Assembly (NCBI GenBank): GCA_021234155.1
Contig: JAJEKV010000084.1
Span: 1,240,001-1,304,000 of the forward strand
Direction: 5' to 3'
DNA length: 64,000 nucleotides
From: Isoetes taiwanensis
Taxonomy: Eukaryota; Streptophyta; Lycopodiopsida; Isoetales; Isoetaceae
Made by a program: the position numbers and the translations under genes. How positions within the stretch are numbered: the first letter of the stretch is position 1; each line of letters opens with the position of its first letter. Below, piece by piece: positions 11,571 to 22,623 of the stretch. The notes beneath the pieces are model-generated. The model was not told the DNA's origin, made no database searches, and saw only the letters and a program-made list of their open reading frames with translations.

Positions 11571-12960
11571 ATGTTTGTTGATACTGCTGCGGTGGTTGAT
11601 TTTGATATTGCTGAGGCTGATATGACTGCTGTTGTTGAGGGGTGGTCTGGACTTGAAAGACCATTTTATTGCGAAAAGGTGTAGGATGAGAACGAGTGCA
11701 TTCTTCTGTGGCGTGATTGCACATATTGCATCTTTTACAATGAGGAGGTCCATTGGAGGAGTTGCATTCATTTACCAGATGAGCTTGATATTTACAAATA
11801 GTACACCAGATGTGAGCGCATTGTGGATTTGCGTGCTGAGGTTGAACAGAGTTCGGAGGAACCATGACGGGGGGCATGAAAGGGAGTTCCTGGAGAGCAA
11901 CACCCCGAGAAGAAACATTGACCGAGTGATTGACCAATTCAATGGCCTGCTCCAGAGATTTGGGACGCAGATATTATGTCATGAGTCGAATGGCAGGAGG
12001 AAGGCCCTGCAGAAACCAGACGAGGATCTGGCTTTGCGTGGGGTACTCCTGGAGTTTACTGACGAGAATGTGAAGACGGTCCGCAAAATCCCTGGCTGAC
12101 TCTGTGGGCTCTTGTTGAAGGTCATTAAGTTTCTTGAGGAGTAACTGATCATCGTCTGTGGTGCCATAATGAGATAGAAAGGCAGTTTTCATTTTTTGCC
12201 AACTCTGTTTCCAGTGACTTTTGTTGGCCATTAACCACTGATGAGGGGCGCCTCTGAGCGTGGTCGAAAAGATATGAAATTTAAGTTGGGGCTGAGCATG
12301 ACCATTCAGAATGGCTAAAGCTTCAAATTCCTCCATGTGTGCCGAAGCACTTTGATCCAGAGGTTTGCCTTTAGTGTTGCCAAAAGTGGGATAAGTCAGC
12401 TTCAAATTATGAGAGGGCGAGGAAGGCGGAACGGGCGCATAGATAGGTGGATTTGGTGGAGGATATGCAGAAGCATAGAGAGGTGGGACAGTCTGAGACT
12501 GAGAGCAAGGGGGGTGGAACCGAAAAAACATGTGGTCCAGCAAAAGCAGCATCTGGTGGGGAAGGGCCTTGGGAGCCATCCTTATTAGGCTTGAGATCAG
12601 TGGTTTGGTAAACAGGAAGAGCATGCTGAAAGGATGGAGAAAACTGATAGTCGTGAACGTGGGTAGGGCCAAAAGACACTTGATGGTAGCCCATCCCACC
12701 AGGAGGTGAAGAAGGGTGTGACGGAAAAGGTGTGTGGCCTGAAGGAATATTGATATAGGTGCTGTCTGGAGTCTGGAAATAGTGAGGCGTGGGCTGGACA
12801 GGGGTATGTTATGGAGATTGCGGTTGTGAGCAATGACGACACACAGGGGGAGACCCTGGTCGAGAATGAGCACGAGGGGTAGGAGGTGCCGACTGAGCTC
12901 GTGAGCGGATACGACCACCCTCAATGTCATAAGCAGAATCATACATATCCCGAACAGCCT
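11569..12960 (-). pseudogene. Gypsy gag
   Basis: The capsid-like retrotransposon gag domain is visible in the block ending near 11974 (HMEEFEALAILNG, WQKMKTAFLSHYG, QEPTESARDFADRL). Downstream, at 11937-11569, two CCHC knuckles occur: CTICKYQAHLVNEC and CKRCNMCNHATEEC. The N-terminal Pro-rich region is split over three frames between 12960 and 12600, so the gene is frameshifted. Confidence 0.9.
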
Positions 12961-13054
12961 CGCGTCGTTGATGGCGCCCGGCCGAGCCGCCGCTTGGCAA
13001 AGAAGTTCTTGTGAGTGAAACCTCGAAAGCGCATATGATGGAAAGAAAAGAAAG

Positions 13055-13076
13055 ATCGACCCCGCAGCGGCGGCGG
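13055..13076 (-). other. Degenerate primer binding site
   Basis: Directly after the 5' LTR in element sense the sequence contains GCCGCTGCGGGGTCGATC, close to the PBS core of Tat/Ogre-type elements (GCCGTTGCCGGGGATCGA) but lacking the leading TGG. The match is by eye and not secure. Confidence 0.45.
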
Positions 13077-13662
13077 TGTTTGGGGTCGGGTTCGGGAACT
13101 CTCAAGAAGACACCCCTCCGTGAGGACCCTTGGATCTAACAGAGAATCCGGGAGCTTGCCGCGCGGGATTTGCAAGAAAAAACAAGGAAAAGAGAAAAGA
13201 AAACAACAAGAACAATGAGATCACAATAATAAGCTTCCTTGATGTCAATGAAGATACATGAGCTCTCGCGAATCGAGAGAAAACCGAATCGAGACAAGAC
13301 TCAAAACTCATCTAAAAACTCATGTGCTAGCTCTACTCATATATATAGTACAATGGCCTTTGGCCCAATATAGACACTCCGACCGATTTCGTGCCGACTC
13401 TGGAAGGAGGCCTGATTTGAAGGGAATGCCGGGCGTGCCTCTTGAAAAGCCCGAATCACGCCGACGCCGACGCGGGCGGTGACGGGCCGTCACTTGTCTG
13501 AGCGCCGCCTCTTGTTGACGCCAGGCGTGGTCTTTGTCTGCGTGGTCTGCTTGGTCTTCTGCTGGGTTGACAACTGACCCGCGCCTGGTTGTGGATCCTT
13601 GGCCTTGACCTGGTCCGTCGTATGCATGAATAGTCCTGTACCAGGGAGGCACAGGACTAACA
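13077..13662 (-). repeat. 5' LTR (element sense)
   Basis: 586 bp copy of 2496-3087, TG...CA in the same orientation. The two LTRs differ by scattered substitutions and small indels, so the insertion is not very recent. Confidence 0.95.
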
Positions 13663-13667
13663 GTGCT

Positions 13668-13703
13668 TTTTTCTTGCACATAGTAGTTTCGCGTCGTGTG
13701 ATC
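13668..13703. repeat. Hairpin element 2, right part
   Basis: Right arm TTTCGCGTCGTGTGATC of the hairpin element interrupted by the Gypsy insertion. It directly follows the target duplication at 13663-13667. Confidence 0.9.
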
Positions 13704-13849
13704 CAACCCTAACCCTAACTAAAATGTACGGACAAATCTCCCCACAACGGCTGTGTCCCCTTTCATAATCAACAATGGCTACTTGAGTTCAGAAGTGACA
13801 GCGTCTTACCGCTCCTAAACATCTTCTTGTTTTCGTCGTCTGCTTCGCC

Positions 13850-15249
13850 ATGGATTGTTATGTGAAGTTCCTGGAATGGTATGCATCTACCCTACATGAC
13901 AACGAGGAAGTTGCGCCGACTACGATTTATCCATTCTATTGCAAGGAGTTGGACATTATGGCAAACAGTAGCGAGCTTGGATGCTATCGCGAGGTTGCTT
14001 TAGCTTTCAGCCGGACCGCTTGGTCTCAACGCACGTCCTTTGCAGATGTCCCTGGCTCGTGGATTCCAAAACCAGCTCTAGAGGAAGCGGCTTCCCATTT
14101 GCAAGCAGCGAAGACGTTTTTCAAGAATGCTGCGCAGCGGGCTCCTCCTGGCTGCATCCTTGTACTTAAGAAGGTAAGTTATTTCTCTTTGCCATTTGCA
14201 TTCGCTAGTTATTGCATTCTGCTCGGCCAAACCGAAGATACACTGGAAACAATGAAATCTTTAAACTAAGGAGGGTCAGTTATGTGTGATGATGCTGACT
14301 ATGACGTAGAAATGGAGATAGATCTACAACAAGAAGAGCAAGAATGTAGGAGTTTTGGCATCGACGCACTGGCCTTGGGTGAACCAGAGGAGGAAGATGA
14401 TTCTGAAGGTGATGAGGATGAGGATGAGGATGAAAAGAAGTTGCCTGACATAACGCCAATTTTAGTGGAAGGCAAAGAATACTTATTGCTAAGTGATATA
14501 CTGAGGAACACGTCTTTGTTACAAATGTGTGCTAGGGAAGACGAGCTTATCAGTACCTTGGCCGAATGGGTAAACCTAGGCCTAGATTTTGAAGAGGACT
14601 TGGACAAAGAGATGTTTGAAGTGTCTTCTTATACCGGCAATGCTATAAAGCTTAAAGAAGCCTGTGAGAGGCTGGAGTCTCGATTTGCTCAAGAGGAGGC
14701 GAATCTGCCAACGGAAGAAGAATTCCAGCATCTCCGTGCAAAGCTGCCAACAGGATCTACAAGTTTGGCAGGCCCTTCAGTCAAGCGCGGCAGCATAAGC
14801 CTCATGGATGAGGAGAAATGTGAAGAAAATAAGCTTGAGGGTTCTTATTTGTGGGAAGTAGATGACTTTTCTTGCCGACATGCACGCAAAAGGACTCCAC
14901 ATTGTTACGATATATCTCAAGATTCGTTAATGGGGAGATAATCGTCTTCAGCAGAACTTTCAGTCCAAAAGGTGCAGAGTTTATCTATTACATCCGTGCA
15001 TTATGCATGTTCGAGAACCATTCCCAATTGGCATAAAACACTGAAAGGGTGATAGCAATTCGGCGGGATGTTGTGTTACAATATTTTGACGACCAAGCCG
15101 GTCTGCGGGCGAGCAATATGTTAAATTTTTTAGCTGCTAGCTTGACTCACCCAAGGTTGGAAGCTGGGGTCGATAACATGGAAGTCATTGCCTTGTTGGA
15201 TCAGTGCGGCAGGGGATTGAAAGAGCATGAAATTGACGACGAAGCTTGA
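13850..15249 (+). CDS. Hypothetical acidic protein gene, probably multi-exon
   Basis: ATG at 13850 follows a leader of about 145 bp after hairpin 2. The first exon (108 codons) ends at a good donor, AAG|GTAAGT, at 14173/14174. A second block, open from about 14282 to 14941, is very acidic (EEEDDSEGDEDEDEDEKK) and then helical (LLLSDILRNTSLLQMCAREDEL). A third block from about 15000 to 15249 is again protein-like (VVLQYFDDQAGLRASN, GVDNMEVIALLDQCGRGL). Exact joins were not resolved: obvious acceptors do not restore the frame, so there is either an unusual intron or decay. I do not recognise the protein. It is bracketed by hairpins 2 and 3 like the other genes of the element. Confidence 0.55.
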
Positions 15250-15351
15250 AAAATTGGAAGTTATATATTTTCCAACTTGTATCGGTAAAATTATTTATGT
15301 ATAGATTGTATTACCGAAATTATTAATAAAAATTATTTTATTTGTATTTAT

Positions 15352-15413
15352 TCACACCACGCGAAATACATCAGTCTGATTTTCTGTCATATCTAGGTTT
15401 TCACGTCGTGTGA
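15352..15413. repeat. Hairpin element 3
   Basis: 62 bp: TCACACCACGCGAAA ... TTTTCACGTCGTGTGA. It lies about 100 bp after the stop of the acidic gene. Its centre is shared only with hairpin 6, its tandem-duplicate partner. Confidence 0.9.
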
Positions 15414-15470
15414 TATTTCTCTCAGAGAAATGAAATATTATTGGAAAAAAACAATTAATTTATTTATTCC

Positions 15471-15532
15471 TCACACGACGCGAGAAGCAACGGTCCATTT
15501 TCCTGACCTATGGCATCCTTCGCGTCGTGTGA
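15471..15532. repeat. Hairpin element 4
   Basis: 62 bp: TCACACGACGCGAG ... TTCGCGTCGTGTGA. It ends 25 bp upstream of the TATA box of coiled-coil gene 1. Confidence 0.93.
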
Positions 15533-15556
15533 CTCAAGCTACTATGAAATCTATGT

Positions 15557-15565
15557 TATAAATAG
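15557..15565 (+). promoter_or_regulatory. TATA box of coiled-coil gene 1
   Basis: TATAAATAG lies 103 bp before the ATG at 15660 and 25 bp after hairpin 4. The same spacing is kept in the duplicate gene. Confidence 0.7.
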
Positions 15566-15659
15566 AAGACCTATCTTGGCTTCGACCTCCGATCACCTTT
15601 CGCCTTCCGCCTTCTGCCCATCTTCTACTTTCGGCTTCCGCCTTCCGCCTTCTGCTCTG

Positions 15660-16078
15660 ATGGCATCTTCATCTTCCTCTAACAAGCGACCACGGCAAGA
15701 TAGCACTCCCCAGCGCCCAAAACTGCCCGTGGACATCACCCTTGCAGTGGTGATGAAGAGATTCAAGGAGATCCACGATGAAAACAGTCGTCTCGTCGCC
15801 GAGCATATGGAGGCGATCGACAGATTAGCCTTCACGAGACGCTGCTGCATGAGCGAGACATTGAGCTCGCGGAAACATTCGCCATGTACCAAGGGGCGAC
15901 TAGCCGCAGGGCCGAGGCAGTTGAAACTGCCCACAGTATTTCGCAGGCCTTAGAAGATATGGAGAAGAAGCTCCGAGTTGCGGAGGATGAGAACGCAGCC
16001 TTACGGCTTCAGCTACAGGACCATAAAAATCAGCTAGACGATGATGAAAATCAGCTACAGGATCATGAAGATCCCTAG
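15660..16078 (+). pseudogene. Short coiled-coil protein 1 (frameshifted)
   Basis: ATG at 15660 starts a Ser-rich, basic N-terminus (SSSSSNKRPRQ). The family motif LPVDITLAVVMKRFKEIHDE follows, then a helical coiled coil to a stop at 16076-16078. Compared with its tandem duplicate, one base is missing near 15840 (at CACGAGACGC), so the second half (from about 15884) is in another frame. The last 20 residues contain a small repeat (QDHKNQL, DDDENQL, QDHEDP). The N-terminal motif is faintly like the start of an F-box, but no full F-box is evident. Function is unknown. It is bracketed by hairpins 4 and 5. Confidence 0.75.
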
Positions 16079-16176
16079 CCGTTGTATCTATCTATTTTTT
16101 GCTTCAAAGAAAAGTTTTCTCTATTTTTTGCTTCTATCTATTCTCTTGTTCAAATGTATGTTCTGTTTTATTAAAA

Positions 16177-16243
16177 GATCACACGATGCGAAATGCCTTG
16201 CTTGCAATTAGGTAGCAATCAATGGATTTCGCGTCATGTGATC
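16177..16243. repeat. Hairpin element 5
   Basis: 67 bp including flanking GATC: GATCACACGATGCGAAA ... TTTCGCGTCATGTGATC. It starts about 100 bp after the stop of coiled-coil gene 1. Confidence 0.93.
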
Positions 16244-16364
16244 TCCATGCCGTTCTATCTTTGCTTCAATGAGAAGTTCTATCTTTACTTATGTATCAGT
16301 AAAATTACTTATGTATAGATTATATCACCGAAATTATCAATAAAAATTATTTATTTGTATTTAT

Positions 16365-16426
16365 TCACACCACGCAAAATACATCAGTCTGATTTTCTAA
16401 CGAACACGAGCTTTCGCGTCGTGTGA
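16365..16426. repeat. Hairpin element 6
   Basis: 62 bp: TCACACCACGCAAAA ... TTTCGCGTCGTGTGA, the duplicate of hairpin 3. Confidence 0.9.
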
Positions 16427-16471
16427 TATTTCTCTGGAAGAAAAGACGCGAGAAGTAACAGTCCTTTTTCC

Positions 16472-16533
16472 TCACACGACGCGAGAAGTAACGGTCCATT
16501 TTCCTGACCGACGGCATCCTTCGCGTCGTGTGA
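16472..16533. repeat. Hairpin element 7
   Basis: 62 bp: TCACACGACGCGAG ... TTCGCGTCGTGTGA, the duplicate of hairpin 4. A partial extra left arm (GACGCGAGAAGTAAC) precedes it at 16445-16459. Confidence 0.93.
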
Positions 16534-16556
16534 CTCAAGTACTATGAAATCTATGT

Positions 16557-16565
16557 TATAAATAG
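16557..16565 (+). promoter_or_regulatory. TATA box of coiled-coil gene 2
   Basis: TATAAATAG lies 96 bp before the ATG at 16653 and 24 bp after hairpin 7. Confidence 0.7.
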
Positions 16566-16652
16566 GAGACCTATCTTGCCTTCGACCTCCGATCCTCTTC
16601 CGCCTTCCGCCTTCTGCTCATCTTCTACTTCCGCCTTCCGCCTTCTGCTCCG

Positions 16653-17018
16653 ATGGCATCTTCATCTTCCTCTAGCAAGCGACCGCGCCCAGAGCTGCCC
16701 GTGGACATCACCCTTGCAGTAGTGATGAAGAGATTCAAGGAGATTCACGACGAAAACAGTCGTCTTGTCGTCGAGAAGATCGAGGCGGTCGACAGATTCG
16801 AATTCACGAGGGGGTTGCTGCATGAGCGAGACATTGAGCTCGCGGCAACATTCACCATGTACCGAGAGGCCAATAGCCGCAGGGCCGAGGCAGTTTTAAC
16901 TGCCCACAATATTTCGTAGGCGTTAGAAGATATGGAGAAGAAGCTCCGAGCTGCGGAGGATGAGAACGCAGCTTTACGGCTTCAGCTACAGGATCACCAA
17001 AGTCAAAGAGGATCATGA
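16653..17018 (+). pseudogene. Short coiled-coil protein 2 (nonsense mutation)
   Basis: Tandem duplicate of coiled-coil gene 1. ATG at 16653, motif LPVDITLAVVMKRFKEIHDE, then the coiled coil in one frame. A TAG at 16917-16919 replaces the CAG seen in copy 1 (after AHNIS); the frame then continues to TGA at 17016-17018. This copy does not have the frameshift of copy 1, so the two are broken at different places. It is bracketed by hairpins 7 and 8. Confidence 0.78.
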
Positions 17019-17114
17019 AGATCCCTAGCCATTGTATCTATATGTTTTTTGTTTCAAAGAAAAGTTTTCTCTATTTTTTGCTTCTATCTGTTCTCTTGTT
17101 TTGTTTTATTGAAA

Positions 17115-17181
17115 GATCACACGACGCGAAATGCCATGCTTGCAATTAGGTAGCAAACAATGGATTTCGCGTCGTATGATC
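17115..17181. repeat. Hairpin element 8
   Basis: 67 bp: GATCACACGACGCGAAA ... TTTCGCGTCGTATGATC, the duplicate of hairpin 5. Confidence 0.93.
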
Positions 17182-17588
17182 TCCATAACGTACACCTCGT
17201 TGTATGTACAAATTCTTAATTTATTAATAGAAAACTATATGTAACACAAATATCTAGCTAGATTATGTGATATCTTGCAGGTAAATGCGAATTAGTCATA
17301 TCTAGGTTTGGCAAGCGCCAGCACTCAAAGCACGTGGCATGTGGATTACAACGTCTACTCATATACGTGGCATGTGGTTGACAATGTCATGCCAAGAACG
17401 TGGCATGCGCTGCCACAATAACACTGTCTTTTGTACGGCCTGCATACAGTACGGCTAGGATATGACGGATCCCATGATGCGAACATAGGCTACCGTTGCC
17501 TAATTGCATGCTATAATTTCGCCTCGTAGGATAATTACACAACTTTATCGGTACTCGCAACCGTAGATTCCAACGTATATCTAGTTTC
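17182..17588. other. Intergenic region upstream of coiled-coil gene 3
   Basis: No gene seen. It holds several repeats of ACGTGGCATG between 17332 and 17410 and a poor cousin of the hairpin arm near 17515 (TTTCGCCTCGTAGGAT). Confidence 0.5.
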
Positions 17589-17597
17589 TATATAAAA
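17589..17597 (+). promoter_or_regulatory. TATA box of coiled-coil gene 3
   Basis: TATATAAAA lies 98 bp before the ATG at 17687, the same distance as in the related genes. Confidence 0.65.
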
Positions 17598-17686
17598 CGT
17601 CGGAGGCCTTTGTCTTCTCCTATCCGCCATCTCCTGTTCTACCACATCCGCCCTCAGCCATCTCTCCTGTTCTCCCATCACTTTCA

Positions 17687-18103
17687 ATGGCCTCCACCTC
17701 CAGTTCCATCCCTGTCGAGATCTTGTCTCACGTTCTGGTCAAGGAAATTAAGAACATTCGTGCTGAAGCGGAGGAACGGATCCGCCTTCTGAAAGAAAAG
17801 AATGATGAAGACGTCGCCAAGCTGGTTGCGGCAGAGGACAAGGCCGCCTTCTATAGGGAGGTGATTTTAGTGCGCGACAATCAGCGGGCTGCCATAGACC
17901 GCGAATTGCGCGCCACGAGATCCAACCTCCAAGAGAGGCTTAGGTCCGCAATCGAAGCGGGCGAGGCTGCCCGAGCTAAACTCGATGAGCGGGAAGATAA
18001 GGTTGTAGAGTATGAGAACGTGGTTGCGGGACAGGCAATCATGTTGGAGGAGCAGAAAAAAATTATCACTGCCCTCCAGGAAGAGCTTGCCCGGCGATCA
18101 TAG
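17687..18103 (+). CDS. Short coiled-coil protein 3 (intact)
   Basis: Intact 138-residue frame. The N-terminus is MASTSSS, followed by IPVEILSHVLVKEIKNIR, the diverged form of the family motif. From residue 25 to the end it is almost all charged heptads (AEEERIRLLKEKND, REDKVVEYENVV), predicting one long coiled coil. No signal peptide or membrane segment is present. Function is unknown. A hairpin (element 9) lies about 150 bp after the stop. Shared N-terminus, length, TATA spacing and hairpin bracketing make it a paralogue of the other three coiled-coil genes. Confidence 0.8.
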   Translation: MASTSSSIPVEILSHVLVKEIKNIRAEAEERIRLLKEKNDEDVAKLVAAEDKAAFYREVILVRDNQRAAIDRELRATRSNLQERLRSAIEAGEAARAKLDEREDKVVEYENVVAGQAIMLEEQKKIITALQEELARRS

Positions 18104-18256
18104 GCATCGGGCTCCTCCTAGAGGGGCCCGTTTTTTTTTTTTTAATGTTCGTAATTATTTTGTTTTTGCAATGGGAAAAGTTTTTGAAAATTGTGCCGAA
18201 TATTACATTTCCTATTTTTAATTTTCAATATCCGTGGTAGAGAGAATGACAAGACA

Positions 18257-18321
18257 GATCACACGAAGCGAAACCCTTCATAGGATTTTAAAGTGCGTGT
18301 GCAGATTTCGCGTGGTGTGAT
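18257..18321. repeat. Hairpin element 9
   Basis: 65 bp: GATCACACGAAGCGAAA ... TTTCGCGTGGTGTGAT. Arms are slightly diverged and the centre is unique. Confidence 0.88.
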
Positions 18322-18336
18322 ACAGTGTAGTTAGAA

Positions 18337-21300
18337 TCCTCCTATATTATAAAGTTATTCTGTAAGTGTTGGACCCAGCCCTAGATCCGACCCGGGGGAT
18401 TCACCTCTATTATAGGTATATATGCCATGTGTGTTCCTTAGGTTGTCAAAAAACCCATTGTATACGACAGTTCCATACGAAAAACCCTTTGTATACGACT
18501 ACATTATTTGTAAAAGAATGCAGCCCATATCATTTACTTGCCCAAAACACTTTTACTTGACAACCCTTTCCGACATCTCTATTACTTTATATATTATCTA
18601 TTACTTTATATATTATCATAGTATTAATACTTATTATGTAAGTATTAATACGTAAGTAATTTTATAAGTGATATTTTATAAGTTAACGAAAGGAAACTTA
18701 AAACATACAGCCTCGGCATTCATACAGTAGAAGCTCACCAAAAATGACAGACCCTTACAGTATGAATACGAATCGAACATTGGCGCCACCACACTCCCTC
18801 TGGTATCTATACGGCATTCAAACTATAAAAACCTTATATTTTTCTTATATATACGGTACCAGAGAGGCAATAAAAAAACCCATTTGGTGCACTCACATAT
18901 TTCATACCCCATAATCTAGGCGAACCCCCCGGGGATCCGACGGCCAAGATTTGATTAAAAATTTGGACGGTTGAAATATCCTTCCTCTTCTCGCTCTATG
19001 CGATTTAGGGATTTAGGGCATCATCTGGCCTGTTCTTCCAACTTAGCTATCTCGAGTAAAAGTTATAGGTACCGGATCTCCGAGAGCATGGCGGCCGTGT
19101 TGCAGAAATCTTCTTCAGCAGTTAGTTCGCTCCACATCTGACCTGCCAATGTTCTTACCGAAGGTCGAATCAATCTTCTCTGCCAGTTGAAGAGATAAAA
19201 AGCAGTGTAATATTTAGGGTCCAAGACGGCCGGAAATTTGAAGCGCTTTGGTTCAGAGATGTTTGTGCAGACACAGGAATTGTGGAGCTCTGTCTATAGT
19301 TGCTGAAAGTATGTAAATGCTATGTTTTTACTTTGTTTCTTGAATGCAATCTTCAGCAAAGTCAGTTTCAACAAACTCTGTCTTTCCAGTATCGATTTCA
19401 GCAAATTCGATTTATGCCTATAGGTATACTTTTCATTTGGACTTACAAACTCGGCCTAAGCAAAATACATTTAGATTCTTTGTCTACTGCTTGGGTTAAT
19501 CAGGCTAAAACTCCAACAGCCTGTGAACTTTTTTATTGTGGACGACTGTCTGATGGAGTTTACTGCAAAATTTCGGCATGTTTGTCTGCTGAAGTTTACT
19601 GCTGAGTTGTGGCAGTTGCTTGAAGCTGAAGTTTTGACCTGATTGATTCGGCTTTCAGCTTTATTATAATGATATTCTTTTGCCTGGACATACCAGGCAA
19701 GATCACAGAGGTATTTGTTTCATTGTGGCTTGATTTTCTAGAACAAAATGGCCCTGTCTATATCTATCAATCCCAGTTCCAATCATTTCTAAGTGTGGTA
19801 TCTCCTTTTTATTTCTAGGGTTAGAAACAATCAAACATGGAGACATCAAAATGGTTTGAAAGCTTCAAAGATAACTTGAAGTTTACTCACGAAGGGCATC
19901 GAATTTCCAAACCTTTGCATGGGCAATTTGATGTAAGTACTTACCTGTAAATTAAGCTCTTAAGCTCTGTATGAGGAAGGATATCATATTTTGTAAATTT
20001 TCTACTATTTGTTCCTTAGCTCTAATACACCTTTTACTCCTTCCAGGATTGCTAAGACAGAAATTAGTAAGAGTCTGCTTTTCCGACGGTAAAAGAAGAT
20101 TTGATAACACTCAACTTTAAAGGTATGATCTGAGTCTTATCTTGCTCATTTGTTCAAAATATTTGTTTTCTTTTATTTAGGAATTTGCTCCTACTGCGTA
20201 TATACTGGACGACCCTGCCTTTGGAGTTCTGCTCCCCAGTGCAGTGTTGTTACGTGTTGTAGTGCTATGGCTTGGTTCAATTTTTATAGTCTCCTTTTAT
20301 CAGGTATAAAAGTTGTCCTTTTCTTGATACAAAAAGTACTTCTTGCACAGAAGTAGTTACAACATCTTATTGAGAGACTTGAAGAGGCATTATTAAAGGC
20401 ATGTAATGATTGCTGAAAAACCCAAATAAATCCTGATATCTTTGAAGAATACAGGTTTCACTCCAACTGTGGATATTTATACTGAGAAGAAGTTATTCTC
20501 AATAAGTTTCCTTGAGTTTACCAGTTTTTATAGTCCTTTCTACTTCCTGTATAGGTAAAATTGGGAGGGAACTCCTAATGCTTATACATTATCTTGAACT
20601 GAACAACTGGAATATGTAAAATATTAAAGAAGTTTGATAAAAAGGTTGGTTTCAGAGTTGGAGAACATTATCCTGCAGCACGAATTAACCACCCCCACTC
20701 TCAACTGCAGCCTGTTTATGAACAGCTGGCATTTAAGTCTAGCACCATATAGAATAATTTGATGCAGTGTGCCGTGGCATAACTGCTTTTGTTATCTTTG
20801 GTGGCAAAATGTGATGTAATATAGAGTGAATCTGTATGTGTCTAGGTTATCAACATAACATGAAAGTGGAATATGAAGGCCCATATATGCATGGTTTCTG
20901 CCATTCCTTATACATCAGGTACTCAAGCTTGTATTATTTTCTAAAAACCATGGCCCTTCTCTAGCAAATCTAGGTTGCACAATGGTAATGAGAATTTAAA
21001 AACTTCTCCTTGGAAATTGACCGTTCTTCAATTTGTTATATTGGCAGGCTTTGGGTAAATTTAATCAGTGCAAAGATCTCTTTGCATGGAGGGAATGCTA
21101 TATTGGCAGGCTTTGGGTAGATTTATAGAATGCTTAGAACTACAAGAATTATGCAAGGTGGCAAACAAATGATTGCAGTAGATCTACATATTCAACTGCA
21201 TTGCCATGTTCTTTTCCAACAATTACAATTTTACATTTAAATATTTAATTGTATTTCAATGTCCTTTTCCAATGCCATGTTCTTTTCCAACAACTACAAC

Positions 21301-22623
21301 TTTATACTTCAATAATTTTTCAACAACTACTTTATACTTGAATAATTATATTGTCATGTTCTTTTCCAACGACTACAACTACCCTTGATTAATTTAGCAG
21401 CTATTAGCAGTGTTGCAAAATATATCATCATATAGAGAAGGAAATAGATAAATTTGTTAGATCATCATATAGAGAAGGAAATAGATAAATTTGTTAGATC
21501 GGGAAATAGGTAAATTTGTTAGATCGTATGAAAAGAAAGGGTGGAATGATGTGTGATGTGGATTCTTCTTAAAGAACTTTCTCTCTAAAGTCCATTGCCT
21601 TTTTAACCTTTTCACCTACTGTCTTTTTCTGCCCCTTATATACGACCTCCAAGCCTTATATTTGCAGAGGATCTAGGTCCTAGCTGTATCTTAGGCCAAA
21701 GATGGAAGACAATAATGAACACAACTTAGGTACCAAATATCTTGGCATCATTATCAACCCTAGGGTAAGACATATTTTCTGTTGCATCCAAGAGAATGTA
21801 TCAATTTAACATCATGTTTTTGTTTTACAGATGCCTACAAAAAATGATACAGACGATGTGCTCCAACACATTGCTCAATTGGAGAAATCAATCGATGATT
21901 TACATGGTTCAATGACGTCATTCGATGCGAACTTAGATGAATGCCCAGACATCACCCTATACTTTGCCAACATCTAAATGGACGAATCCAAATGCATATT
22001 CTTGGCATCCGTTCATTTTTATCCTTTGTATAAAAATTACGAGAAAAGAAAAGCCAAGATATACATCACAAACAACGAAATATATACAACAAAATACATA
22101 GCAAAACTTGAGTTATTTATCAACAATCTATAGGTCCGTAGGATTGCATATTGGACAATGTATGTCATGTTGTCCTATCACACTGAAGAAGACGAACAAC
22201 TGGAGACTGAAGAGCAACAAGCACAAAACCAGGAGAGTGATGACCAACATATGCGGAGCCAACAACCAGGATTCGATCAAGACTTGGTAGAGATACTCGA
22301 AGAATGCACCTTGGAACTCCTCGCCACCTCACAGAGACTTTGACTATAACCTCACCTCAAACCTGCTTAGATTAACATTTTACTTCCACTCAAAATTGCT
22401 AAGAACAAGCATCACAATGTTCTACTCAAAGCTCTCAGAGATACCGATGCAAAACCATCTAACATGAAGGAGATAGGCTTCTTAAACGATCTTAAACCTT
22501 TGGAAAGTTTTCGTTATAATAAAAAGGTACAAATGTTGAATTATACTGCACGCTTTTCTCATTGTGGCTAAAACATTTATAGCCTCCCAAAGTATGCCCA
22601 GCAACGCTGGGCACCATTACTAG
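18337..22623 (+). mobile_element. Non-autonomous Helitron
   Basis: The 5' end TCCTCCTATATTATAAAG at 18337 and the 3' end, a GCCCAGC-AAC-GCTGGGC hairpin followed by CACCATTACTAG, are typical Helitron termini. Insertion is between A (18336) and T (22624), as expected, without a target duplication. No Rep/helicase ORF is present. Inside are short gene-like pieces: an exon-like block starting ATG at 19837 (METSKWFESFKDN) ending at a possible donor near 19932, and short peptides near 21700 and 22158. These may be captured fragments. It separates coiled-coil genes 3 and 4. Confidence 0.8.

Larger units (their letters stand above)
2496..13662 (-). mobile_element. Ty3/Gypsy LTR retrotransposon, Tat/Athila-like
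   Basis: An 11167 bp element in minus orientation, flanked by a perfect GTGCT duplication (2491-2495 and 13663-13667). It has two LTRs, a polypurine tract, a degenerate primer binding site, gag with three zinc knuckles, and pol in the order protease, reverse transcriptase, RNase H, integrase. A long extra ORF lies between integrase and the 3' LTR. An extra ORF in that position and a primer site resembling that of Tat/Ogre elements point to the Tat/Athila side of Gypsy. Frameshifts and stops in gag, RT and integrase show the copy is inactive. It landed inside hairpin element 2 of the surrounding DNA transposon. Confidence 0.95.
15290..17190 (+). repeat. Tandem segmental duplication, about 1 kb period
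   Basis: The block with hairpins 3, 4, coiled-coil gene 1 and hairpin 5 is repeated as hairpins 6, 7, coiled-coil gene 2 and hairpin 8. The offsets of matching hairpins are 1013, 1001 and 938 bp. An AT-rich phrase upstream (around 15297 and 16309) is also duplicated. Confidence 0.92.
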
